From Corynebacterium meitnerae (GTDB lineage Bacteria > Actinomycetota > Actinomycetes > Mycobacteriales > Mycobacteriaceae), in the NCBI RefSeq assembly GCF_027570075.1, contig NZ_JAKMUS010000003.1:118369-182368 (forward strand): a stretch of DNA of 64,000 bases, given 5' to 3'. The number at the start of each line of letters is the position of its first letter. Positions within the stretch are counted from its first letter, which is position 1. A program made the position numbers and the translations under genes. Shown here piece after piece: positions 1 through 7,029 of this stretch. The notes beneath the pieces were generated by a model, which made no database searches, had not been told where the DNA came from, and saw only the letters and a list, made by a program, of their open reading frames with translations.

Positions 1-930
1 GGCTTGGAAGCATCGCTCATCGTCGGCATGTTGTTCGCCGCGATTCACCGCCGCAATAGTCCGAGCAGCGACATCCAAACCAACACCGCCACCCACACAG
101 TCTGGGTCGGGGTGTTTCTAGCAGCTGCGATCTGCACCGCCCTCGGTGCCCTTTTCACCTTCGGACGTTATGGTCTTTCCTTCCGCGCCCAAGAAGCAAT
201 CGGCGGCATCATGTCGCTCATCGCCGTGGCCATGATCACCGGCATGGTCCTCTCCTTGAGCAACGAGAACGGCAAGCTGCGCACCATGCTCGACGACAAA
301 ACCGGCATCGCGCTGACCAAAGGTACGCAAGCGATGTTCTGGCTCGCGTTCGTGGCCGTCGCCCGCGAAGGCATCGAACTGACGCTTTTGCTGTGGGGTT
401 GGACCACTACCCCGAGTGCGATCACCGGAGCATTCGCGGGCATCGCCATCGCAATCCTGATGGGATGGCTGATTTACCGTGGCGCACTCCGCCTCGACCT
501 GAAAACGTTCTTCACCTGGTCGAGCGCCCTGCTCATCATCGTCGCGGCAGGCATCCTCGCCTACGCCATCCACGATCTCCAGGAGGCCCAGTTCCTCCCT
601 GGCCCCTTCTCCGGCGCACCGATTGCCCCAACACACCCACGAACCGGCGAAGTCCTCACCGGATTTGCCACCTATCCATTCTGGTTGGCGTCCTTCCCAT
701 TCGGCTGGGCTTTCAACCTCGATGGGGTCATCGACCCAGCGGGGATCACCGCCACACTCCTCCAAGCGTTCACCGGGTTCATGCCCCAAATGTCCTGGCT
801 GCAGGTCGTCGGTTGGGGCGTTTACCTCGCCGTCATTGTCCCGGTTTTCGTGGGGCATGTGCGAGGGGCGAAGCGCGGTGGCGTCGATAAGCAAAAAACT
901 GACTCTCATCCACGAAAGGTCTCATTATGA
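1..930 (+). CDS. efeU: EfeU, ferrous/ferric iron permease of the FTR1 family (5' end outside window)
   Basis: Iron permease of the EfeUOB uptake system; family members carry iron across the cytoplasmic membrane. The window opens inside the gene: the first visible residues are G-L-E-A-S, the tail of the first R-E-G-L-E iron-binding motif. A second motif, R-E-G-I-E, lies near residue 120 of the visible part. Several hydrophobic segments follow and the C-terminus is a short basic tail. The stop overlaps the efeO start by four bases (ATGA), so the genes are translationally coupled. A copy of the dispersed motif CGTCGATAAGC lies at 882-892 within the last codons. Confidence 0.93.
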   Translation, partial: GLEASLIVGMLFAAIHRRNSPSSDIQTNTATHTVWVGVFLAAAICTALGALFTFGRYGLSFRAQEAIGGIMSLIAVAMITGMVLSLSNENGKLRTMLDDKTGIALTKGTQAMFWLAFVAVAREGIELTLLLWGWTTTPSAITGAFAGIAIAILMGWLIYRGALRLDLKTFFTWSSALLIIVAAGILAYAIHDLQEAQFLPGPFSGAPIAPTHPRTGEVLTGFATYPFWLASFPFGWAFNLDGVIDPAGITATLLQAFTGFMPQMSWLQVVGWGVYLAVIVPVFVGHVRGAKRGGVDKQKTDSHPRKVSL

Positions 931-2189
931 AGCGCTCCCCTGTCATCCTTGCCTCGCTGGCTCTCGCCCTCCCACTCGCGGGATGCGTGGAAAACAGCAG
1001 CGGCGACGGCATCGACGTACAAGCGAAGGAAGATGCGTGCACGGTGTCCACGAACTCTGTTGAATCTGGCACCAGCACTTTCTCCATCACCAATGAAGGT
1101 GAGCGCGTGACCGAGTTCTACGTTCTCGCCGACGATGGCCTGCGCGTGATCGCTGAGCGCGAGAACATCACCCCTGGCAGCACCGCGGACCTGACCGTGC
1201 AGCTGGAGCCCGGTTCCTACTTCACCGCGTGTAAGCCCGGCCTGCGCGGACCGAACGTCGGCCAGGCCGAGTTCACTGTGACCGGCGAGCCGATCCAGTA
1301 CAGCGAGTCCGATGAACAGCGCTTCAATGAGGCACGCGATAACTACGTGGCCTTTGTGAAGAACGAGGTCTCGGAGCTTCTGCCAAAAGTCGAGGAATTC
1401 GCCGAAGCCTACGCCGCCGGCAATGATGAGAAGGCCAAGGAGCTCTACCCCACCACCCGCGTGCACTATGAGCGCATCGAGCCGATCGCAGAGGCCCTCG
1501 GCGTTCTGGACGCACGCATTGACTACCGCGAGGTCGACTACATCGCCGAGGCTGACCAGCTGAAGGAAGATGATCCGACCTTCACCGAGTGGCTCGGTTT
1601 CCACCGCATGGAGAAGGACCTGTGGCCGCCAGCTGCAGACACCAAGAATGCTGACGGCGCGCCTGCCCGCGAAGGCTGGGAGCCGTCTTCACCGTCGAAG
1701 CGCCGTGAGATCGCCGATGCCCTCATCGCCGACGTCGAGGAACTACACTCCACCGTCACCTCCCCGGACTTCGCAGAGGAGAATGACATCACCGTCGACA
1801 CCGTGTCCAATGGCGCCATGGGCCTGCTCGAAGAAGTTGCCACCACCAAGGTCACCGGCGAGGAAAACTGGTGGTCACACAAGGACCTCTACGATTTCCA
1901 GGCCAACATCCAAGGCTCCCGCATCGCGTTCGACATGGTCAAAGACATCGCCGCCGAGCGCGGAGAAGAGGGCAAGAAGCTTGTCGACGAAATCTCCTCC
2001 CGCTTCGACGACATCCAAGCCCTCCTCGACCAGTACGGCAGCCTTGAAACCGGGTACGTCGACTACGACGAGGTTGACGCTGGCCAGCAGGCCAAGCTGA
2101 CCCGTGCACTGGACGCCCTGCGTGAGCCGCTGTCCAACCTCACGGGCACCGTGCTGGGACTCAACGTGGACACGGAGGCGGAATCCTAA
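927..2189 (+). CDS. efeO: EfeO, iron-uptake lipoprotein (cupredoxin plus M75 imelysin-like domain)
   Basis: Periplasm-facing partner of EfeU. The N-terminus is a lipoprotein signal with lipobox L-A-G-C near residue 20. A cupredoxin-like domain covers about residues 30-125, followed by an M75/imelysin-like domain to the C-terminus. The family H-x-x-E metal motif is visible as H-R-M-E near residue 224. The length of 420 aa is near normal for a two-domain EfeO. It sits between efeU (4-base overlap) and efeB (next base after the stop), which is the standard efeUOB order. Confidence 0.94.
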   Translation: MKRSPVILASLALALPLAGCVENSSGDGIDVQAKEDACTVSTNSVESGTSTFSITNEGERVTEFYVLADDGLRVIAERENITPGSTADLTVQLEPGSYFTACKPGLRGPNVGQAEFTVTGEPIQYSESDEQRFNEARDNYVAFVKNEVSELLPKVEEFAEAYAAGNDEKAKELYPTTRVHYERIEPIAEALGVLDARIDYREVDYIAEADQLKEDDPTFTEWLGFHRMEKDLWPPAADTKNADGAPAREGWEPSSPSKRREIADALIADVEELHSTVTSPDFAEENDITVDTVSNGAMGLLEEVATTKVTGEENWWSHKDLYDFQANIQGSRIAFDMVKDIAAERGEEGKKLVDEISSRFDDIQALLDQYGSLETGYVDYDEVDAGQQAKLTRALDALREPLSNLTGTVLGLNVDTEAES

Positions 2190-3437
2190 ATGACTGGATT
2201 CAACCGGCGCACCTTCTTGGCGCTCGGCGGTGTGAGTGCCGCCGGCGCTGCCGCCGCTGCCTGCTCTCGGGACTCCTCTAGTGCATCGGGTTCTGCCGGC
2301 AGCACCTCCCCGGACGAGCTCATCATCGACTTCGCCGGTGAGCACCAGGCAGGAATCATCAGCCCGATGCAAACCAGCCTCCACTTCGCGGCTTTCGACA
2401 TGGATGAGAAGGCCACCCGCGATGACCTCATTGACCTGCTGAAGCGCTGGACCGATGCTTCCCGACGATTGACCCTCGGTGGCGAAGTCAGCGCCAAAGG
2501 TGCCTTCGGCGGTGGCGAAAACTTCCCGCCCGATGATTCCGGTGAAGCCTTTGATCTAGGCCCGTCTGCCTTGACCATCACCATTGGTTTCGGCCGCAGC
2601 CTGTTCCGCGACCAGTTTGGGCTGGCTGACAAGCTACCGGATGAGTTCACCGTCATGCCACCGATGTCCAACGACTTCCTCAACCGTGAGCAGTCCGACG
2701 GCGACATCTGCATCCAGGCCTGCGCCAACGACCCGCAGGTAGCCACCCATGCCATCCGCAACCTGACCCGCTTGGCTGTGCCTGATGCGGTGCTGCGCTG
2801 GAGCCAAATCGGATTCGGCAAAGCTGCCGTGACCACGCGCGAGGAGCCCACCCCACGCAACCTCTTCGGGCAGAAAGACGGCACCGCCAATATCCGCGCT
2901 GAGGACACTGAGGCACTCGACGAACACGTCTGGATCCCCGCCACATCCTCCCAGCCTTGGGCTGCGGGCGGTTCCTATCTGACAGCCCGGCGCATCGCCA
3001 TGAACATCGAGGTCTGGGACACCCTCCAACTCCAGGAGCAGGAGCGTGTCACCGGCCGCGACAAGTTCGAAGGTGCCCCGCTGAGTGGCACCAACGAATT
3101 CGACGAACCCGACTTCGCCGCAACCAATGAACGCGGACGCCCCGTCATCGATCACGGCTCCCACGTGTTCAACGTGCACCCCGACCAGAACGGCGGCATC
3201 CGCATGCTGCGGCGCGCCTTCAACTTCGTCGACGGTTCCAACGAGCAAGGTCGCCTCGACGCCGGCTTGTTCTTCATCGCGTTCACACGCACCGTCGACA
3301 GGTTTGCCACCGTGCACCAGTCCATGTCGCGTGACGAGATGTTCCTCGAGTACCTCAAAACCACCAAAACTGGTACCTACCTCATTCCACCTGGCGTAGG
3401 CGAGGCCGGTTTCGTGGGCGAAGGAATGTTCGCTTAA
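2190..3437 (+). CDS. efeB: EfeB, Tat-exported DyP-type haem peroxidase
   Basis: Dye-decolourising-type peroxidase that acts with EfeU and EfeO in iron (and proposed haem-iron) acquisition outside the membrane. A twin-arginine signal (N-R-R-T-F-L-A-L-G) begins at residue 4 and is followed by an alanine-rich stretch ending in A-A-C, so it may also be lipidated. The DyP signature G-x-x-D-G is present as G-Q-K-D-G near residue 227, with a conserved late region carrying His and Arg. The ATG follows the efeO stop directly. Length is 415 aa, typical for the family. Confidence 0.93.
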   Translation: MTGFNRRTFLALGGVSAAGAAAAACSRDSSSASGSAGSTSPDELIIDFAGEHQAGIISPMQTSLHFAAFDMDEKATRDDLIDLLKRWTDASRRLTLGGEVSAKGAFGGGENFPPDDSGEAFDLGPSALTITIGFGRSLFRDQFGLADKLPDEFTVMPPMSNDFLNREQSDGDICIQACANDPQVATHAIRNLTRLAVPDAVLRWSQIGFGKAAVTTREEPTPRNLFGQKDGTANIRAEDTEALDEHVWIPATSSQPWAAGGSYLTARRIAMNIEVWDTLQLQEQERVTGRDKFEGAPLSGTNEFDEPDFAATNERGRPVIDHGSHVFNVHPDQNGGIRMLRRAFNFVDGSNEQGRLDAGLFFIAFTRTVDRFATVHQSMSRDEMFLEYLKTTKTGTYLIPPGVGEAGFVGEGMFA

Positions 3438-3473
3438 AAGCACTTGGGGCCGGGTTTTTGTAAAGTCGGCCCT

Positions 3474-4493
3474 ATGAAAGCCCTCAAGGCAATCGGAAAA
3501 GTTCTGCTCGGGGTACTAGCGGCCATCCTCGTCCTGGTGCTCATCGTCTTCGGTCTGCGCGCCTACAACGGGCACAAGTACCCAATCACGCAGTCCATGG
3601 CCGAAGCCATGAGCTCTGACAAATCCACCTACGAGACCTCGGAGCACATCACCACCATCGAGGGCGAGTACTTAAACGGCTTCCACTTCCAACCGGCCGA
3701 TAAGAAGCACCGTGGCGTCGTCGTGATCTACGGTGGCTCGGAAGGCTCCCCGGACTACTCCCGCGCCAAGCAGCTTTTCGACGCCGGCTACGAAGTCTTA
3801 AGCCTCTTCTTCTTCGGACAACCGAACAAGAAACCCACCCTCGCCAACGTCCCATTGGAACAGTTCGACGAGGTCACCGCCTACATCGCCGACCACGTGG
3901 AGGATCCTGCCCCCGTCACTGTCATCGGCACATCCAAGGGCGCGGAGTTCGCTGCTCTCCTCGCAGCACACGGCTACCCGGTGGACAATGTCGTCGCCTT
4001 CGCACCAGCCGACCATTCCTACAGTGGTCTCGACTTCACCAGCGGTGAGGACTTCCCCTCTTTCACCGATAAGGGTGAGGTGGTGGGGTATGCGTCGTTT
4101 AGGAAGGCGTCGATAAGCTCTGGTGCGAAAATGCTCTGGGATATGGCCACGGGCTACCCGGTCTCCTACCGCGCAACCTACGAAAGCGCCGCAGCCAACG
4201 CGAGCGATGGTGCACGGATCGACCTTTCTGATTTCGACGGCAACGTCCTGCTCTTCGCTGGCAACGCCGACCAGATGTGGCAGGCCGGCATTGCCGCGCG
4301 TGCACTCGCCGAACAGGGCGACAATATTGAGGCGCACGTCTACCCCGATGCTGGACATGTGTTCTTCCCTGATGCCGAAAAGCTACCGAATGGTTGGCAG
4401 ATCATGCTCGGAGGAACCGCGGAAGGAAACCGCGCCGCCCACGAGGCTTCGGAGAAAACCCTGCTCGAGCGCCTCGCGGAATGGCACGGGTAA
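3474..4493 (+). CDS. Membrane-anchored alpha/beta hydrolase, BAAT/acyl-CoA thioester hydrolase C-terminal type
   Basis: Predicted serine hydrolase with one N-terminal membrane anchor (about residues 10-30). The nucleophile elbow is G-T-S-K-G near residue 152, an acidic residue lies in the G-N-A-D-Q segment and a late G-H-V-F-F near residue 295 supplies the His. This matches the BAAT C-terminal hydrolase family. The substrate is unknown. The ATG at 3474 is preferred over an upstream TTG because a -10 box TAAAGT (3461-3466) ends seven bases before it, which fits a leaderless transcript. It lies 36 bp after efeB but probably has its own promoter. CGTCGATAAGC occurs at 4108-4118. Confidence 0.8.
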   Translation: MKALKAIGKVLLGVLAAILVLVLIVFGLRAYNGHKYPITQSMAEAMSSDKSTYETSEHITTIEGEYLNGFHFQPADKKHRGVVVIYGGSEGSPDYSRAKQLFDAGYEVLSLFFFGQPNKKPTLANVPLEQFDEVTAYIADHVEDPAPVTVIGTSKGAEFAALLAAHGYPVDNVVAFAPADHSYSGLDFTSGEDFPSFTDKGEVVGYASFRKASISSGAKMLWDMATGYPVSYRATYESAAANASDGARIDLSDFDGNVLLFAGNADQMWQAGIAARALAEQGDNIEAHVYPDAGHVFFPDAEKLPNGWQIMLGGTAEGNRAAHEASEKTLLERLAEWHG

Positions 4494-5327
4494 TCATGCT
4501 GCCCTGGGTTGGGCGCGAAGCAGACGGCGGAGATCTCTCACGAGCTTCCCACTCACCACATCACGCCACCCGGCGCGCACCACACTAAACCCGAGGGCCT
4601 GGATCTCGTGCTGGCGATCAAGCTGGTCAAGCAACACTTTTACCCCATCGCCGTAGGTACCGTCAGACTTGATCCGCCCATCGAACTCAACGGCGAGCCA
4701 CCCATTAATCATCATGTCCACGGACGCAAAACGCTGCTGCGCAAAAATGTCCTCGAAGACGACCTCCACCTGGAACTCAAAGGTGTGCGCCTCCGGGATC
4801 TCCGCCCGCAGCACCGCGTCACGGCCAATCGTCTCAAGCGCGCTTTGCGACGTCCCCGCACTCCACCCCACCACCCCCTCAAACCCCCGTATCCCATTCG
4901 CCCTGGGCAGCATGCTTCTGGCCCAGTACAGCAGCGCCTCCTGGGAGACCTTGCGGTAGTAACGCAGATGTTCCATGGGCACCAGCGCATCCAGTCGGCC
5001 GTAATAGCGGTAAATGTCGAAGAACACCTGGATCGGGTGCACCGTGAGCACGCCATTGTGCTCTTCCACCAGATCCTTTCGGAAGCTCCCACTGCGATAC
5101 ACCACCCGTGGGTCCTTCGGCTGCTTCCCCGGCTTCGCCCCCGACAGGTACCGCAGGTCCACCGCCTCCACCCACTCCAAGGTGGGCAGCCCCATAAGCC
5201 GTGCCGCCGCTGGCCCCGTCACCGCCGCACGAGGAAACGCCGCCGCGATGTCCCTGATCTCCCCCAGGCTCAGTCCCTTTTGTTTTCTGTTTTGTTGTCT
5301 GTTTTGTTTTCTGTCATTCCCCCTCAT
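4494..5327 (-). CDS. Uncharacterised protein with AbiEi-like N-terminus and DUF559/Vsr-like endonuclease-type C-terminus
   Basis: About 277 aa. The N-terminal half resembles actinobacterial AbiEi-type winged-helix proteins. The C-terminal part contains V-D-M-M-I-N, then L-A-V-E-F-D-G, and later G-F-S-V-V-R, the pattern of DUF559/very-short-patch-type nuclease folds. Its biochemical role is unknown. The start at 5327 is chosen because GAGGAA lies just upstream; an upstream GTG-type start at 5438 is possible. Residues 3-15 are a low-complexity Asn/Arg/Gln/Lys repeat from short DNA repeats. The gene is convergent with the hydrolase and no partner gene is adjacent. The domain assignment is by eye. 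Confidence 0.55.
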   Translation of the reverse strand: MRGNDRKQNRQQNRKQKGLSLGEIRDIAAAFPRAAVTGPAAARLMGLPTLEWVEAVDLRYLSGAKPGKQPKDPRVVYRSGSFRKDLVEEHNGVLTVHPIQVFFDIYRYYGRLDALVPMEHLRYYRKVSQEALLYWARSMLPRANGIRGFEGVVGWSAGTSQSALETIGRDAVLRAEIPEAHTFEFQVEVVFEDIFAQQRFASVDMMINGWLAVEFDGRIKSDGTYGDGVKVLLDQLDRQHEIQALGFSVVRAGWRDVVSGKLVRDLRRLLRAQPRAA

Positions 5328-5464
5328 GTCTTCCAATGGTTCCTCATCCGCGACGGCCGCGCGAGGGAAAATTGTCCACTCTGGTGTGCATTGCCCACGC
5401 ACGCTCCCGCTCCGCGCTCGCACGCCGCCCTCCCACAACGCCCCCTCGGGGCCACCCTCCGGGG

Positions 5465-5560
5465 CGAGTTAGTCCCGTTGCAGTCTGCCGCCACACCAGC
5501 CACAGTCGACCTGGGCTTTTGTTGGGTAGGTTCCGGACGCGACTAACCCAGCCTGAGAAC
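5465..5560 (+). repeat. Intergenic repeat, copy 1, with inverted ends
   Basis: About 96 bp that recurs at 5627-5722 in the same orientation. The ends are inverted (GTTAGTC at 5468-5474 and GACTAAC at 5541-5547). A nearly invariant core runs from CGCCACACCAGCCACAG to GACCTGGGCTTTTG. Together with copy 2 it fills most of the 520-bp gap between the nuclease-like gene and rpiB. No open frame with protein-like character was seen here. Confidence 0.75.
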
Positions 5561-5626
5561 GAGGGGTAGGGGGTGGGGCAAGGCCGTCGGAAAGCGAAAA
5601 CTCGCCCTTCGCGGCCTCTCCGCAAG

Positions 5627-5722
5627 GCGAGTTAGTCGCGTTGCGGTTCGGCGCCACACCAGCCACAGCCGACCTGGGCTTTTGCCAATGCAATTTCGGA
5701 CGGGACTAACCGGGCCCTGAGA
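5627..5722 (+). repeat. Intergenic repeat, copy 2, with inverted ends
   Basis: Second copy of the 5465-5560 repeat, offset by 163 bp. GTTAGTC lies at 5631-5637 and GACTAAC at 5704-5710. It is followed by a G-rich stretch to about 5780 made of repeated GGCGCGGAGGGCGG-like units, then by the rpiB terminator. Confidence 0.75.
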
Positions 5723-5800
5723 AGGCGGCGCGGAGGGCGGCGCAGAAGGCGCGGCGCGGAGGGCGGGGCGGAGGGCAACGACCGCCCCGAGAAAAGCAAA

Positions 5801-5822
5801 AACCCGCTCCGAAGAGCGGGCT
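5801..5822 (-). terminator. Rho-independent terminator of rpiB
   Basis: Perfect 7-bp stem CCCGCTC/GAGCGGG (5803-5820). On the minus strand the loop reads TTCG, a stable tetraloop, and the stem is followed by TTTTTGCTTTT. It lies about 30 bp downstream of the rpiB stop. Confidence 0.85.
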
Positions 5823-5849
5823 GCGCTAAAAGCGCGAAGGTGAACAGGA

Positions 5850-6338
5850 CTAGAGCGTCTTCGGCGCCGGGATCTCCTCGGTCTCACCGGTCTCCTCGTA
5901 GCGGGCGAGGATGTCAATGCGGCGCTGGTGGCGCTCCTCTACTTGGTGGTCGGGGCCGATGCCAACGAAAGCGTCGACAATAGCGAGGGTCTCCTCCAGC
6001 GTGTGCATGCGGCCACCAATGCCGATGAGCTGGGCGTTGTTGTGCTCGCGGGCGAGCTGCGCGGTTTCAACGGACCAGGCGAGAGCGCAGCGTGCGCCCT
6101 TCACCTTGTTCGCGGCGATCTGCTCACCGTTGCCGGAACCGCCGAGGACGAGGCCGAGGGACTCCGGGTCGGCGACGGTCTTCTCAGCTGCGGCGATGCA
6201 GAAAGCTGGGTAGTCGTCGGCGGCGTCGTACTCGTGTGCACCGCAGTCGATGACCTCAAAGCCCTTGGCCTTGAGGTGCTCTGCGATCTGGTTCTTCCGC
6301 TCGAATCCGGCGTGGTCTGCTCCAAGGTAAATACGCAT
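5850..6338 (-). CDS. rpiB: Ribose-5-phosphate isomerase B (RpiB/LacAB family)
   Basis: Interconverts ribose 5-phosphate and ribulose 5-phosphate in the pentose phosphate pathway. The 162-aa protein opens with M-R-I-Y-L-G-A-D-H-A-G, the family N-terminus, and has the C-G-A-H-E-Y and D-D-Y-P-A-F-C segments expected around the active site. The start at 6338 is fixed by that N-terminus. A -10 box TAGGCT (minus strand, 6346-6351) ends seven bases before it, so the transcript is probably leaderless. A strong terminator follows. Confidence 0.93.
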   Translation of the reverse strand: MRIYLGADHAGFERKNQIAEHLKAKGFEVIDCGAHEYDAADDYPAFCIAAAEKTVADPESLGLVLGGSGNGEQIAANKVKGARCALAWSVETAQLAREHNNAQLIGIGGRMHTLEETLAIVDAFVGIGPDHQVEERHQRRIDILARYEETGETEEIPAPKTL

Positions 6339-6390
6339 GGTGCCTAGCCTACGGGAAAACCAGCGGCCAAAGCACCAGAGCCCAACGTGC

Positions 6391-7005
6391 TTAGACCTGC
6401 GGGTCCTCAGTGCGGGAGCGCTTGAGCTCGAAGAAGTACGGGAAGGAAGCCAGGCCGACGGCGTGGTCGAACATGGCACCGGCCTCTTCACCTTCAGGCA
6501 CGCGGGTGATGACGGGCCCGAAGAAAGCATTGTCGCCGAGCTTGATTACGGGGGTGCCTACCTCGTCGCCGACTTCGTCCATGGCGGACTGGTGGTAGGT
6601 GCGGAGCTGAGCATCGAAGGAGTCCGAGTTGGCTACAGAAGCAAAGGAGGCGTCCAGGCCGACCTGCTCGAGGGCTTGGGCAATCACAGCATCGTAGGCG
6701 CCAAAGCCCTGCTTGCCGCTTTCTCCACCTGGGTGGATGAGGGTGCCCATGGCGGTGTAGAGCTCATCGATCTTTTCGGGAGCTTCGGCTTTCACTTTCG
6801 CGAATACGCGGGCCGGGCCCCAGTTGGCTTCCATCTTGGAGGCGTAGTCGGCGGGGAGATCGCGGCCGTCGTTAAGCACGGAGAGCGACATGGGCACCCA
6901 GTCGACGCTGATGTCGCGGACTTTTTCTACTTCTTTGACCCAGCGGGAGGTGAGCCAGCAGAACGGGCAGGATACGTCGAACCAGAAGGTTACTTTTTGA
7001 GTCAT
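6391..7005 (-). CDS. DsbA-fold oxidoreductase, mycothiol-dependent nitroreductase (Rv2466c-like)
   Basis: 204-aa cytoplasmic thioredoxin-fold protein with no signal peptide. The active site C-P-F-C is at residues 13-16, right after the first strand (F-W-F-D-V-S), as in the Rv2466c family of mycothiol-dependent reductases. The conserved G-T-P-V segment, the cis-proline region, is present near residue 160. The start at 7005 faces the pepN start only 24 bp away. The minus-strand -10 box TACCCT ends seven bases before this ATG, so the message is likely leaderless. Oxidative-stress defence is inferred from the family. Confidence 0.85.
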   Translation of the reverse strand: MTQKVTFWFDVSCPFCWLTSRWVKEVEKVRDISVDWVPMSLSVLNDGRDLPADYASKMEANWGPARVFAKVKAEAPEKIDELYTAMGTLIHPGGESGKQGFGAYDAVIAQALEQVGLDASFASVANSDSFDAQLRTYHQSAMDEVGDEVGTPVIKLGDNAFFGPVITRVPEGEEAGAMFDHAVGLASFPYFFELKRSRTEDPQV

Positions 7006-7012
7006 GTCCCCA

Positions 7013-7022
7013 AGGGTACGTT
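7013..7022. promoter_or_regulatory. Overlapping divergent -10 boxes of the Rv2466c-like gene and pepN
   Basis: The minus-strand -10 (TACCCT, 7018-7013) and the plus-strand -10 (TACGTT, 7017-7022) share two bases. Each lies exactly seven bases from its own ATG (7005 and 7030). Both genes would therefore be leaderless and two polymerases could not occupy the site together. The -35 region of each lies inside the other gene. Confidence 0.6.
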
Positions 7023-7029
7023 GGAACGC

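Noticed and set aside
3444..3473. TTG start ten codons upstream for the hydrolase
   Set aside because: The interval contains the probable -10 box TAAAGT, and the ATG at 3474 starts a typical membrane anchor.
5280..5317. Short TGTTTTCTG-like tandem repeats as a possible CRISPR or regulatory array
   Set aside because: Units of 9-14 bases with no spacers; they lie at the start of a coding region and encode a low-complexity stretch.
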